Of a DNA stretch of 17,851 nt, positions 1 to 6,092 are shown in pieces. Made by a program: the position numbers and the translations under genes. Each line of letters opens with the position of its first letter. Within the stretch, counting starts at the first letter, position 1. The notes under the pieces were generated by a model. The model was not told the DNA's origin, did not search any database, and was given only the letters and a program-made list of their open reading frames with translations. The stretch is from JAJPHT01 sp035687045 (lineage in GTDB: Archaea; Thermoplasmatota; SW-10-69-26; JACQPN01; JAJPHT01). Location: the NCBI GenBank assembly GCA_035687045.1, contig DASRYU010000106.1, positions 1 through 17,851 of the forward strand. Reading direction: 5' to 3'.

Positions 1-41
1 GGGGCGGGCGCCACGCGGGGCTTGCTCGCCGGCGCATCCAT
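1..41 (-). CDS. Probable 5' end of a divergent gene, truncated by the window edge
   Basis: Reading the minus strand from an ATG at 41 gives thirteen open codons to the window edge, starting MDAPASKPRVAPA. The function cannot be read from so little sequence. The reason to call it is the upstream context: a minus-strand AAATA box at 72-68 lies about 30 bases before this ATG. That spacing matches two other TATA-start pairs in the window and suggests a leaderless transcript. No Shine-Dalgarno-like sequence is needed or clearly present. It could instead be chance, because GC-rich DNA stays open in many frames. The sequence to the left is needed to confirm it. Confidence 0.4.
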   Translation of the reverse strand, partial: MDAPASKPRVAPA

Positions 42-66
42 GACAGAAGGGCTTTGGAGGGCACCC

Positions 67-73
67 CTATTTG
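67..73 (-). promoter_or_regulatory. TATA-like box for the divergent minus-strand gene
   Basis: On the minus strand this reads CAAATAG in an otherwise very GC-rich region, about 30 bases before the minus-strand ATG at 41. It overlaps the TTG start of the plus-strand transporter gene, so the two genes would share a very compact intergenic region. Confidence 0.4.
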
Positions 74-847
74 AGTGACGTGCTCGAGGGCAGTACGCTC
101 CTCGGGGTGCTGGCGGCGGGCGTCCTCGCGGGCTTGGCCTCCGGGCTCTTCGGAGTGGGCGGTGGCATCCTCATGGTGCCGGCGGCGCTCTACCTCGTGC
201 CCGGCACCGATTTCCACACCGCGAAGGCGGTGAGCCTCGTCGTCATCGTCGCGAGCGCGGGCATCGGCATCTGGACGCACCACCGCCACAGGAGCGTCAG
301 CTTCCGCAACGGCGCCCTCCTAGCTGTGGGCGGCTTCGGCGGCGCCGCCGCCTCCGTCTTCGCCGTCGAGCGCATCGACGACGGCGCCCTGACGGCCGCG
401 TTCGGCCTCGTCCTCGCCGCGATGGGCGCGCGCCTCGCGTTCGCCGCGAACCCGAAGCCGCGCGAGATGTCGAAGCGCGCGCAGGCCGCGTATCTCGTCG
501 CGCTCGGCGTCCTCTCTGGGCTCCTGAGCGGCGCGTTCGGCGTGGGCGGCGGCATCGTGATGGTCCCCGGCATGGTCTTCGCCGGCATCGGCATGCACCT
601 CGCCGTCGGCACAAGCCTCGTCGCCGTCCTCGGCAACGCTATCGGAGGCACCGCGTCGCACGTTGCGTTGGGCTACGGCGAGGTCCTCCTCGCGCTGGGC
701 GTCCCGCTCGCGATCGGCGCCGTCCCCGCCACGTACCTCGGCTCCAAGCTTGCCCACAAGCTGCACGCGGACCGACTCAAGCGCGCCTTCGGCGGCTTCC
801 TCGTCCTCGTCGGCCTGTGGATGGCCGCCGACGCGCTCTGGCTGTAG
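71..847 (+). CDS. TSUP-family (TauE/SafE-like) membrane anion permease
   Basis: This 258-residue, almost wholly hydrophobic protein has the internal repeat typical of the TSUP (TauE/SafE, DUF81) family. GLFGVGGGILMVP lies near residue 26 and GAFGVGGGIVMVP near residue 154, each opening a half of about four membrane helices joined by a charged loop near residues 125-138. Family members move sulfite, sulfoacetate, thiosulfate or other small organic and sulfur anions across the cytoplasmic membrane. The substrate cannot be told from sequence. The start is the TTG at 71, with GGAGG at 56-60 as a ribosome binding site. A GTG at 80 is an alternative. Length and both repeats are normal for the family, so the gene looks intact. 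It has no evident link to the pilus-like genes downstream. Confidence 0.9.
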   Translation: MSDVLEGSTLLGVLAAGVLAGLASGLFGVGGGILMVPAALYLVPGTDFHTAKAVSLVVIVASAGIGIWTHHRHRSVSFRNGALLAVGGFGGAAASVFAVERIDDGALTAAFGLVLAAMGARLAFAANPKPREMSKRAQAAYLVALGVLSGLLSGAFGVGGGIVMVPGMVFAGIGMHLAVGTSLVAVLGNAIGGTASHVALGYGEVLLALGVPLAIGAVPATYLGSKLAHKLHADRLKRAFGGFLVLVGLWMAADALWL

Positions 848-851
848 ACAG

Positions 852-937
852 AGACCCTCAAGTGCAGAGGGCGGGATGCACGCCGGTCCCGCCGGGCGCG
901 TAGCATAGCTGGACAGTGCTCCGGCCTTCGAAGCCGG
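852..937 (+). repeat. Direct repeat copy 1 (86 bp, tRNA-Arg 5' half and leader)
   Basis: This stretch matches 1029-1114 at 83 of 86 positions. It covers a 42-base upstream leader plus the acceptor 5' strand, D arm and anticodon arm of a tRNA-Arg. The three differences are at 870 (leader), 914 (D loop) and 930 (third anticodon base, G here and T in copy 2). Identity in the leader implies a recent segmental duplication, not separate tRNA evolution. Confidence 0.9.
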
Positions 938-1014
938 CGCTCGACGCGTGCCCTTCGGGCACCGGCCGCTTCGCGGCCTCGCGTCGGCGCCTCGCTCGCT
1001 CGGGCGTCCCGGGT
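894..1014 (+). pseudogene. Interrupted tRNA-Arg(TCG) copy
   Basis: Positions 894-937 form a normal acceptor 5' strand, D arm and anticodon arm with anticodon TCG at 928-930. Instead of the variable loop, about 63 bases of strongly self-pairing DNA follow. Positions 1001-1014 then match the end of the anticodon stem, variable loop and T-stem 5' strand of the intact neighbour (1112-1125) at 13 of 14 bases. After that the T-loop and T-stem 3' strand are missing, and the acceptor 3' strand is only partly recognisable (CGCGCGA instead of CGCGCCC). I read it as a pseudogene made by duplication, insertion and decay. An intron-bearing or trans-spliced tRNA is the alternative, but no complete 3' exon follows. 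Confidence 0.6.
936..991 (+). other. Structured insertion: perfect three-way junction inside the tRNA copy
   Basis: Positions 936-948 pair with 980-991 as twelve Watson-Crick pairs with a single bulged T at 941. Inside lie two hairpins with TTC loops: 949-953 with 957-961 (5 bp) and 964-969 with 973-978 (6 bp). Every stem is fully complementary. The structure begins at the last two bases of the anticodon stem. It could be a small mobile palindromic element or a repeat-associated hairpin. Its function is unknown. Confidence 0.6.
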
Positions 1015-1028
1015 CGCACGCGCGACCA

Positions 1029-1114
1029 AGACCCTCAAGTGCAGAGCGCGGGATGCACGCCGGTCCCGCCGGGCGCGTAGCATAGCTGGATAGTGCTCCG
1101 GCCTTCTAAGCCGG
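1029..1114 (+). repeat. Direct repeat copy 2 (86 bp), including the 5' half of the intact tRNA
   Basis: Partner of 852-937, offset by 177 bases with three mismatches. In this copy the tRNA continues normally to 1144. Confidence 0.9.
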
Positions 1115-1144
1115 GGGTCCCGGGTTCGAATCCCGGCGCGCCCG
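1071..1144 (+). tRNA. tRNA-Arg (anticodon TCT)
   Basis: A full 74-base cloverleaf can be drawn. The acceptor stem pairs 1071-1077 with 1137-1143, with discriminator G at 1144. The D arm is 1080-1096 with AGCTGGATA in the loop. The anticodon stem pairs 1098-1102 with 1110-1114 around loop CTTCTAA, giving anticodon TCT at 1105-1107. The variable loop is five bases. The T arm is 1120-1136 with loop TTCGAAT. It reads AGA codons as tRNA-Arg(UCU). CCA is not encoded. No clear TATA box is visible in the conserved leader. Confidence 0.93.
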
Positions 1145-1176
1145 CTCGCGTTGCTCGCAGGCGCGCCTACGACGCG
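1131..1176 (+). repeat. 46-bp direct repeat copy 1 (tRNA 3' end plus flank)
   Basis: This segment covers the last T-loop base, the T-stem 3' strand, the acceptor 3' strand and 32 bases of downstream flank of the tRNA-Arg(TCT) gene. It is identical to 1209-1254. Confidence 0.92.
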
Positions 1177-1208
1177 CTTCCCGCGTCTGGGTCCTCGCTG
1201 CGCTGCGG

Positions 1209-1254
1209 TCCCGGCGCGCCCGCTCGCGTTGCTCGCAGGCGCGCCTACGACGCG
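1209..1254 (+). repeat. 46-bp direct repeat copy 2 (detached tRNA 3' end)
   Basis: Perfect copy of 1131-1176, 78 bases downstream. A GGGTCC at 1189-1194 just before it resembles the variable-loop to T-stem junction, so this may be the 3' remnant of a second tRNA copy with a scrambled T arm. Between 1255 and 1394 I see no gene, only the promoter of the next operon and a possible earlier TATA-like GATATAA near 1313. Confidence 0.9.
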
Positions 1255-1356
1255 TTCTGCGACCGCTGCGACACAGTGGCGGAGCGTCGTTGCGACGCGC
1301 TGCGTCGACCGCCGATATAACCTCACCACCCGAAGGGAGGTTGGGCGGAAGGAGAG

Positions 1357-1365
1357 TTCTAATAG
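1357..1365 (+). promoter_or_regulatory. TATA-like box of the pilus-type operon
   Basis: TTCTAATAG stands out as AT-rich in a GC-rich stretch, 34 bases from its AATA core to the ATG at 1395. That predicts a transcript with little or no 5' leader. A GAGAG at 1373-1377 lies downstream of the box, in a place similar to the GCAGAG found after the TATA boxes of the three later genes. Confidence 0.5.
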
Positions 1366-1394
1366 GGCCTGCGAGAGGAAAAGCGCCGGCGGCT

Positions 1395-2501
1395 ATGGTG
1401 CTCTGGACGTCGCGGGACCGCAGCGGAGACGAGGGCGTGAGCCCTGTCGTCGGGATGGTCCTCGTGCTGGGCATCTCCGTCGTCGGCATCGCCGCCATCC
1501 TCTACTGGGGCCTTCCCGCCATCGACGAGATGAAGGCGAACGTCGAGCACAAGAGCGTCGAGGCGCAGTTCCAGGAGCTCGACGCGTCCATCAAGGAGCT
1601 TGTCGCCGGCACCACCGAGAAGACCGCGAAGCGCTGGCAGCCCACGCTCAACCGCGGCAGCGTCCTTCTCATCAACGAGACGGAAGGCTGGGTCTACGCG
1701 ACGGAGATGTACCACGCGACGAAGGACCACAGCTTCGTCTACCAAGGCTTCGAGAACAGCGACAACGCGTTCACCGTCGTCAACGTCGGCGAGCCCGTGG
1801 CGAGCGCGCGCGTGGTCGCGTACCGCATCACCGGCACGACGACCGGGCAGGACCTGCAGGTCTTCAAGGACGGCGCACTCTGGGCCGCGGGCGAGAACTG
1901 GCCCGTGGGCCAGCCCATGGCCCTCACGCTCAAGGATGCGCAGGGGCAGGACGTCCCGATCAAGAACGCGACGATCCGCTTCCGCATCTTCGAGAGCAAC
2001 CAGAAGATCGCCGAGGCGTTCTACGTCCCCACCGGGCGCGTCGACTACCGGCTCGAAGCGGGCCTTGGCACAAAGACCGTGTCGCAGAACAACGGCGCGG
2101 TCATCACCGGCGACGGCTACGGCCACGCGCTCATCAACCCGCCTCCCATCCCTCCGATCTCCACGAGCGGCGAGGTGCCGCGCTTCTTCGCGCGCGCCGT
2201 GCTCCTCAACGCGACGGGCTCCTTCGGCGGCAACGACCGCTTCGACGTGCTCGTCACGCTCTACTCCACCTCCACCCTCGCAAGCTACGACTGCGCGACC
2301 GTGGCGAAGACCGACTGCGTCGAGTCGTCGAAGCTGTTCTTCTTCGGCGACCACGCGCCCGTCTGGAAGTCCTACCTCACGAACACCGGGCGCGGCTACA
2401 AGTACGTCGTGGACCCGACGTACGGCCACCTCGTCGACCGCCGGGCGGACGGCATGGGCTACACGCTGCTCCAGTCCACGGTCCAGATGACGGCGGGGTG
2501 A
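1395..2501 (+). CDS. Archaeal type IV pilin-like protein, large (class III signal peptide)
   Basis: A 368-residue protein with the hallmarks of archaeal type IV pilins: a short charged leader (RDRSGDEG), a likely prepilin-peptidase site after that Gly, then VSPVVGMVLVLGISVVG opening a single hydrophobic helix at about residues 16-39. The leader matches the archaeal pilin N-terminal domain family (PF07790-type). The remaining 330 residues are predicted to be extracellular and mostly beta, which is long for a pilin. Cys300 and Cys308 could form a small disulfide loop. It heads a dense operon with the assembly ATPase and membrane platform, so it is a candidate structural or minor subunit. The start at ATG 1395 was chosen because it gives a normal-length leader and sits correctly behind the TATA-like box; longer in-frame starts lack a ribosome binding site. 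The exact role within the appendage is inference. Confidence 0.8.
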   Translation: MVLWTSRDRSGDEGVSPVVGMVLVLGISVVGIAAILYWGLPAIDEMKANVEHKSVEAQFQELDASIKELVAGTTEKTAKRWQPTLNRGSVLLINETEGWVYATEMYHATKDHSFVYQGFENSDNAFTVVNVGEPVASARVVAYRITGTTTGQDLQVFKDGALWAAGENWPVGQPMALTLKDAQGQDVPIKNATIRFRIFESNQKIAEAFYVPTGRVDYRLEAGLGTKTVSQNNGAVITGDGYGHALINPPPIPPISTSGEVPRFFARAVLLNATGSFGGNDRFDVLVTLYSTSTLASYDCATVAKTDCVESSKLFFFGDHAPVWKSYLTNTGRGYKYVVDPTYGHLVDRRADGMGYTLLQSTVQMTAG

Positions 2502-2506
2502 GGGAG

Positions 2507-2980
2507 ATGGCGCGGATGTTTCGGCGGCGGGATGACGGGGTGACCGAGGTCATCGGCTACGTCCTCAGCTTCGCCCTGAGCGCCATCTTCCTCCTCATCG
2601 CCCTCAACGTCTTCAGCGCCGCGCGCGGCAACACCGAGCACGTCGTCACCGGCGTCGAGCTCAAGACGATCGCGGACCGCGTCGCGGGGCACATCGTCGA
2701 CCTGGGCCTCGTGAGCCAGGAGTTCCCCAACGCGTCGATGGAGGTGGCGCTCATCATCCCACAGTCGCTCAACGGGCGGCTGTATACGGTGACAGCCGCG
2801 CCACATCTGGTCACCGCGACCACGAACGACGGCGCCATCTACGCCGACTCGACGACCTACCGCACCGAGGTGCTCCCGAACATCGCGGTGAGCGGCTCGG
2901 TCGACAGCTCCAACGAGCGCCTCATCCTGCGCTATCAGCTCGACGGCACCACGCGCCGCATCCAGATCTCCGGAGAATGA
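2507..2980 (+). CDS. Small type IV pilin-like protein
   Basis: A 157-residue protein starting with a basic leader (MARMFRRRDDG), a predicted cleavage after the Gly, then VTEVIGYVLSFALSAIFLL as the helix. The Glu at position +3 after the site is a pilin-like feature. The remaining 120 residues are polar and beta-rich, ending in the basic tail TTRRIQISGE. The size is normal for an archaeal pilin, so this is a good candidate for the main subunit. It starts five bases after the previous stop, with a GGTGAG-like ribosome binding site overlapping that stop. It ends at the start of the ATPase gene, so translation is probably coupled. Haloarchaeal anchored proteins beside TadA-like ATPases have very similar N-termini (from memory). 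Confidence 0.8.
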   Translation: MARMFRRRDDGVTEVIGYVLSFALSAIFLLIALNVFSAARGNTEHVVTGVELKTIADRVAGHIVDLGLVSQEFPNASMEVALIIPQSLNGRLYTVTAAPHLVTATTNDGAIYADSTTYRTEVLPNIAVSGSVDSSNERLILRYQLDGTTRRIQISGE

Positions 2981-2982
2981 CC

Positions 2983-5223
2983 ATGGACACCCAAGTGCGC
3001 TTCCCGAAGTTCATCGCGACCCTCAAGGAGCTCGGAGCTCCGGTCGGCGGCGCTGCGTTCCTCGCGGACGCCTCCGGCACGTGGTCGGCCCTGCCGTTCG
3101 AGACGCGCGCGGCGTGCCTCAACGCCCTCGAGGTCCCTCTCGAGCCCCTGACCGTCACCATCCGCCTCGGGAAGGTCCCGGACGCGCCCAAGAGCCTCGA
3201 CGCCGTCCTCGTCATCTTCGAGGGCGAGGCGCGCGCGGCGACGCCCGCGCCCGACGCGACCCCCGTGGCCGCGCCGACGCCGGCCGAGGAGGAGCTCCAC
3301 GAGCTTCTCGCGGACGCGCCCGCCGCCGAGCCGGCGCCCGCCGCGCCGCTCGCCGCCGCCGAGGAGCCTCGCCCGAAGAAGGGCAAGAAGGGGAAGAAGA
3401 GTGAGCCGCAGCCCTCGCCCGCGGCCGCGCCCGCCGCGCCGGCGCCCGTCACGCAGCCGCTCATGGTCCTCCCAGAGGAGCCGGCCGGCCAGGCGCCGCC
3501 TCCGGAGCCCAAGGCGAAGGGGCGCGGCCTCTTCGGCAAGTTCGCGAAGAAGGAGAAGCAGGAGGAGGCGCCCGCGAAGCCTCCGAAGCCGACCGCCGTC
3601 ACGGAGATCCCGCCGCTCACGGACCCCAACCTCGAGGCGGTCGAGGTCTACGCCGTGCAGGAGCCGTATGCGTACGTGCGCATCCTCCACGACAAGGCGC
3701 GCCAGGAGAACATCTACGAGGTCATCGAGCCCGCGCTGAGCGAGCGCGAGCGGAACATCCTCGACTTCATCGAGCACACCATCGTCGACGTCATCGAGGT
3801 CGGCCTCTCCGCGCTCAACAAGGAGCAGGCGGCGGAGCTCCTCTACAAGCACGTGGACGAGGTCATCTACGACTACTCCATCGTGCTCAACCCCGTCTCG
3901 CGCGAGAAGATCCTCTACTACATCCTGCGCGACTTCCTCGGGTTCGGCAAGCTCGACCCGATGATGCGCGACGAGTACATCGAGGACATCTCGTGCGACG
4001 GGCCCAACGTGCCCATCTTCCTCTACCACCGCCGCCACGAGTCGATCAAGTCGAACACGACGTTCGTGAAGGACGACGAGCTCGACTCGTTCGTCATCAA
4101 GATGGCGCAGCGCTCGGGCAAGCACGTCTCCATCGCCGAGCCGCTGCTCGACGCGACGCTGCCCGACGGCTCGCGTCTCAACGCCACCCTCTCGGACGAG
4201 GTCACGGACGGCGGCTCCACCTTCACCATCCGTAAGTTCAAGGAAGACCCGTTCACCATCCCCGACCTCGTGCGCTTCGGCACGATGAACGTGGACCTCC
4301 TCGCCTACTGGTGGCTTGCGGTACAGAACGGCGCCAGCGCCATCTACGCGGGCGGCACCGCGTCGGGCAAGACGACGTCGCTCAACGCCATCCTCCTGTT
4401 CATCCCGCCGCAGATGAAGATCGTCAGCATCGAGGACACGCGCGAGATCAACCTCCCGCACGAGAACTGGATCGCCGGCGTCACGCGCAGCGGCTTCGGC
4501 CCGCGCGACAACAACGGCCGCCAGGCGGGCGAGATCGACATGTTCACGCTCCTGAAGGCGGCCCTCCGACAGCGCCCCGAGTACATCCTCGTGGGTGAGG
4601 TGCGTGGCCAGGAAGCGACCGCCCTCTTCCAGGCCATGGCCACGGGCCACACGGCGTACGGCACGATGCACGCCGACTCGACAGAGGCCGTCATCCACCG
4701 TCTCGAGAGCGATCCCATCAGCATCCCGCGCTCCCTTCTCGAGGCGCTCGACATCGTCTCCATCCAGATCCAGACGCGCATCGGCGACCGCCGCGTGCGC
4801 CGCACGAAGGAGCTTGTCGAGATCGTCGGCCTCGACCCGCACACGCGCGAGATCCTGACGAACCAGGTCTTCACGTGGTCGCCCGCCACCGACGAGTTCG
4901 AGTTCAGCGGCGTCTCGTACGTGCTCGAGCGCATCCAGATCGAGCGCAACATGAACGAATCCGACATGAAGGAGGAGTTCGAGCGCCGCAAGCGCATCAT
5001 CCGCTGGATGGTCGACAACAACATCCGCGCGCTCGACGACGTCGGCCGCATCATCGCCACGTACTACCGCAACCCCGCGGCCGTCATGGCGATGATCGAC
5101 CAGCAGCCCGCGGGCGGCGCCGAGGCGATGAAGGCGCTCGTCCCCGTCGAGGAGCCCGCGCACGCCCCCGCCACGCTCGAGCTCGTGCCGGTGGCCGAGG
5201 AGGCCCAGCATGGTCCTCAATGA
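2983..5223 (+). CDS. Archaeal type II/IV secretion ATPase (FlaI/TadA/VirB11-like)
   Basis: A 746-residue hexameric motor ATPase that would power pilus assembly or secretion from the cytoplasmic face. Visible motifs are Walker A GGTASGKTT (457-465, Lys463), the acidic box SIEDTRE (482-488), Walker B with EYILVGEVRG (533-542, Glu539) and the His box GHTAYGTMHADS (555-566). The signature is closest to archaeal FlaI-type enzymes. It has an unusual N-terminus: a small folded-looking region (1-76), then roughly 130 residues rich in Ala, Pro, Glu and Lys (including KKGKKGKK), before the conserved part near 205. An ATG at 2977 overlaps the previous stop, but GGAG at 2972-2975 is placed better for 2983. 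The 3' end overlaps the next gene by 14 bases. The family is secure. Whether it drives a pilus, secretion or both is inferred. Confidence 0.93.
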   Translation: MDTQVRFPKFIATLKELGAPVGGAAFLADASGTWSALPFETRAACLNALEVPLEPLTVTIRLGKVPDAPKSLDAVLVIFEGEARAATPAPDATPVAAPTPAEEELHELLADAPAAEPAPAAPLAAAEEPRPKKGKKGKKSEPQPSPAAAPAAPAPVTQPLMVLPEEPAGQAPPPEPKAKGRGLFGKFAKKEKQEEAPAKPPKPTAVTEIPPLTDPNLEAVEVYAVQEPYAYVRILHDKARQENIYEVIEPALSERERNILDFIEHTIVDVIEVGLSALNKEQAAELLYKHVDEVIYDYSIVLNPVSREKILYYILRDFLGFGKLDPMMRDEYIEDISCDGPNVPIFLYHRRHESIKSNTTFVKDDELDSFVIKMAQRSGKHVSIAEPLLDATLPDGSRLNATLSDEVTDGGSTFTIRKFKEDPFTIPDLVRFGTMNVDLLAYWWLAVQNGASAIYAGGTASGKTTSLNAILLFIPPQMKIVSIEDTREINLPHENWIAGVTRSGFGPRDNNGRQAGEIDMFTLLKAALRQRPEYILVGEVRGQEATALFQAMATGHTAYGTMHADSTEAVIHRLESDPISIPRSLLEALDIVSIQIQTRIGDRRVRRTKELVEIVGLDPHTREILTNQVFTWSPATDEFEFSGVSYVLERIQIERNMNESDMKEEFERRKRIIRWMVDNNIRALDDVGRIIATYYRNPAAVMAMIDQQPAGGAEAMKALVPVEEPAHAPATLELVPVAEEAQHGPQ

Positions 5224-6091
5224 GCTCCAGCGCGTCTCGTACAAGGTGTTCGGCGGCGCCGTGAAGAACGGGCTCAGCCTCGACAAGCTTGACCGCGACC
5301 TCCGGAAGGCGCGTCTGGGCGTGCGCGCCGAGGCCTACATGGCCACGGCCATCGCCTTCTCCATCCTCTCGGCGCTCGTCGGCCTCGCGCTGAGCGCGCT
5401 CCTCTTCCTCATCATCCTCCCCGTCGCGATGCCCGCGGGCGTCCCGAAGGCGCTCTACGTCCTGTTCCCCGTCGTGCCCATGATGCTCGCGGCCGGCACC
5501 TACGCGACGATGCTCGCCAACCCCGCGAGCCGCGCGAAGGCGCGCGCGAAGGACATCGACATGCGCATCCCGTACGCGCTCAACTACATCTCCGCCATGG
5601 CCTCCGCGGGCGTCAACATCGACCAGGTGTTCCGCAGCCTCGGCGAGCAGCAGAAGGTGTACGGCGAGTGCGCGCGCGAGGCGCAGGCCATCTACCGCGA
5701 CATGGCCTACTTCGGCCGCGACAGCGTCACCGCGATGAAGCGCGCCATCGACCGCTCCCCCTCCGACAAGTGGCAGGAGTTCCTCCAGGGCGCCATCACG
5801 ACCGTCACCTCCGGCGGCAACCTCCAGCTCTACTTCGCGAGCAAGGCGGAGCGCTTCATGTGGGAGAACCGCCAGAGCCAGAAGCAGTTCGTCGACCTCA
5901 TGGGCCTCATGGCCGAGACGTACGTCACGGCGGTCGTCGCGGGTCCGCTCTTCCTCATCGTCATGATGAGCATCATGGGCATGCTCGGCGGCGGAGGCCC
6001 CGGCACGCTCTACCTCATCGTCTACATGCTTCTCCCGATCGCGAACTTCGGCTTCGCGTTCGCCCTGAGCGCCATGACCCCGGAGGTGTAA
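5210..6091 (+). CDS. T2SF-family platform membrane protein (TadC/FlaJ N-half-like)
   Basis: A 293-residue membrane protein with the T2SF layout: a cytoplasmic N-terminus (1-43), TM helices at about 44-72 and 80-103, a helical cytoplasmic domain (105-235) with RIPYALNYISAMASAGVNI and the later Gly-rich TSGGNLQLYF, then two TM helices (236-260, 264-289). In archaella and archaeal pili, FlaJ normally carries two such units in one chain of about 500-600 residues. This protein corresponds to the first unit only, and the following gene supplies the second. It should interact with the ATPase from the membrane. The ATG at 5210 lies inside the end of the ATPase gene and has GAGGAGG upstream, suggesting translational coupling. 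Confidence 0.9.
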   Translation: MVLNELQRVSYKVFGGAVKNGLSLDKLDRDLRKARLGVRAEAYMATAIAFSILSALVGLALSALLFLIILPVAMPAGVPKALYVLFPVVPMMLAAGTYATMLANPASRAKARAKDIDMRIPYALNYISAMASAGVNIDQVFRSLGEQQKVYGECAREAQAIYRDMAYFGRDSVTAMKRAIDRSPSDKWQEFLQGAITTVTSGGNLQLYFASKAERFMWENRQSQKQFVDLMGLMAETYVTAVVAGPLFLIVMMSIMGMLGGGGPGTLYLIVYMLLPIANFGFAFALSAMTPEV

Positions 6092-6092
6092 G

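Noticed and set aside
894..1025. Intron-containing or split tRNA-Arg(TCG)
   Set aside because: The T-loop and T-stem 3' strand are absent downstream and no bulge-helix-bulge with a complete 3' exon can be drawn. Kept only as an alternative to the pseudogene call.
1131..1254. Attachment site of an integrated element
   Set aside because: The two copies are only 78 bases apart, with no integrase or cargo between them. Local duplication explains it more simply.
1318..1342. Hairpin-like AACCTC/GAGGTT sequence as terminator or riboswitch
   Set aside because: The pairing is short and imperfect, with no T-tract or known aptamer pattern.
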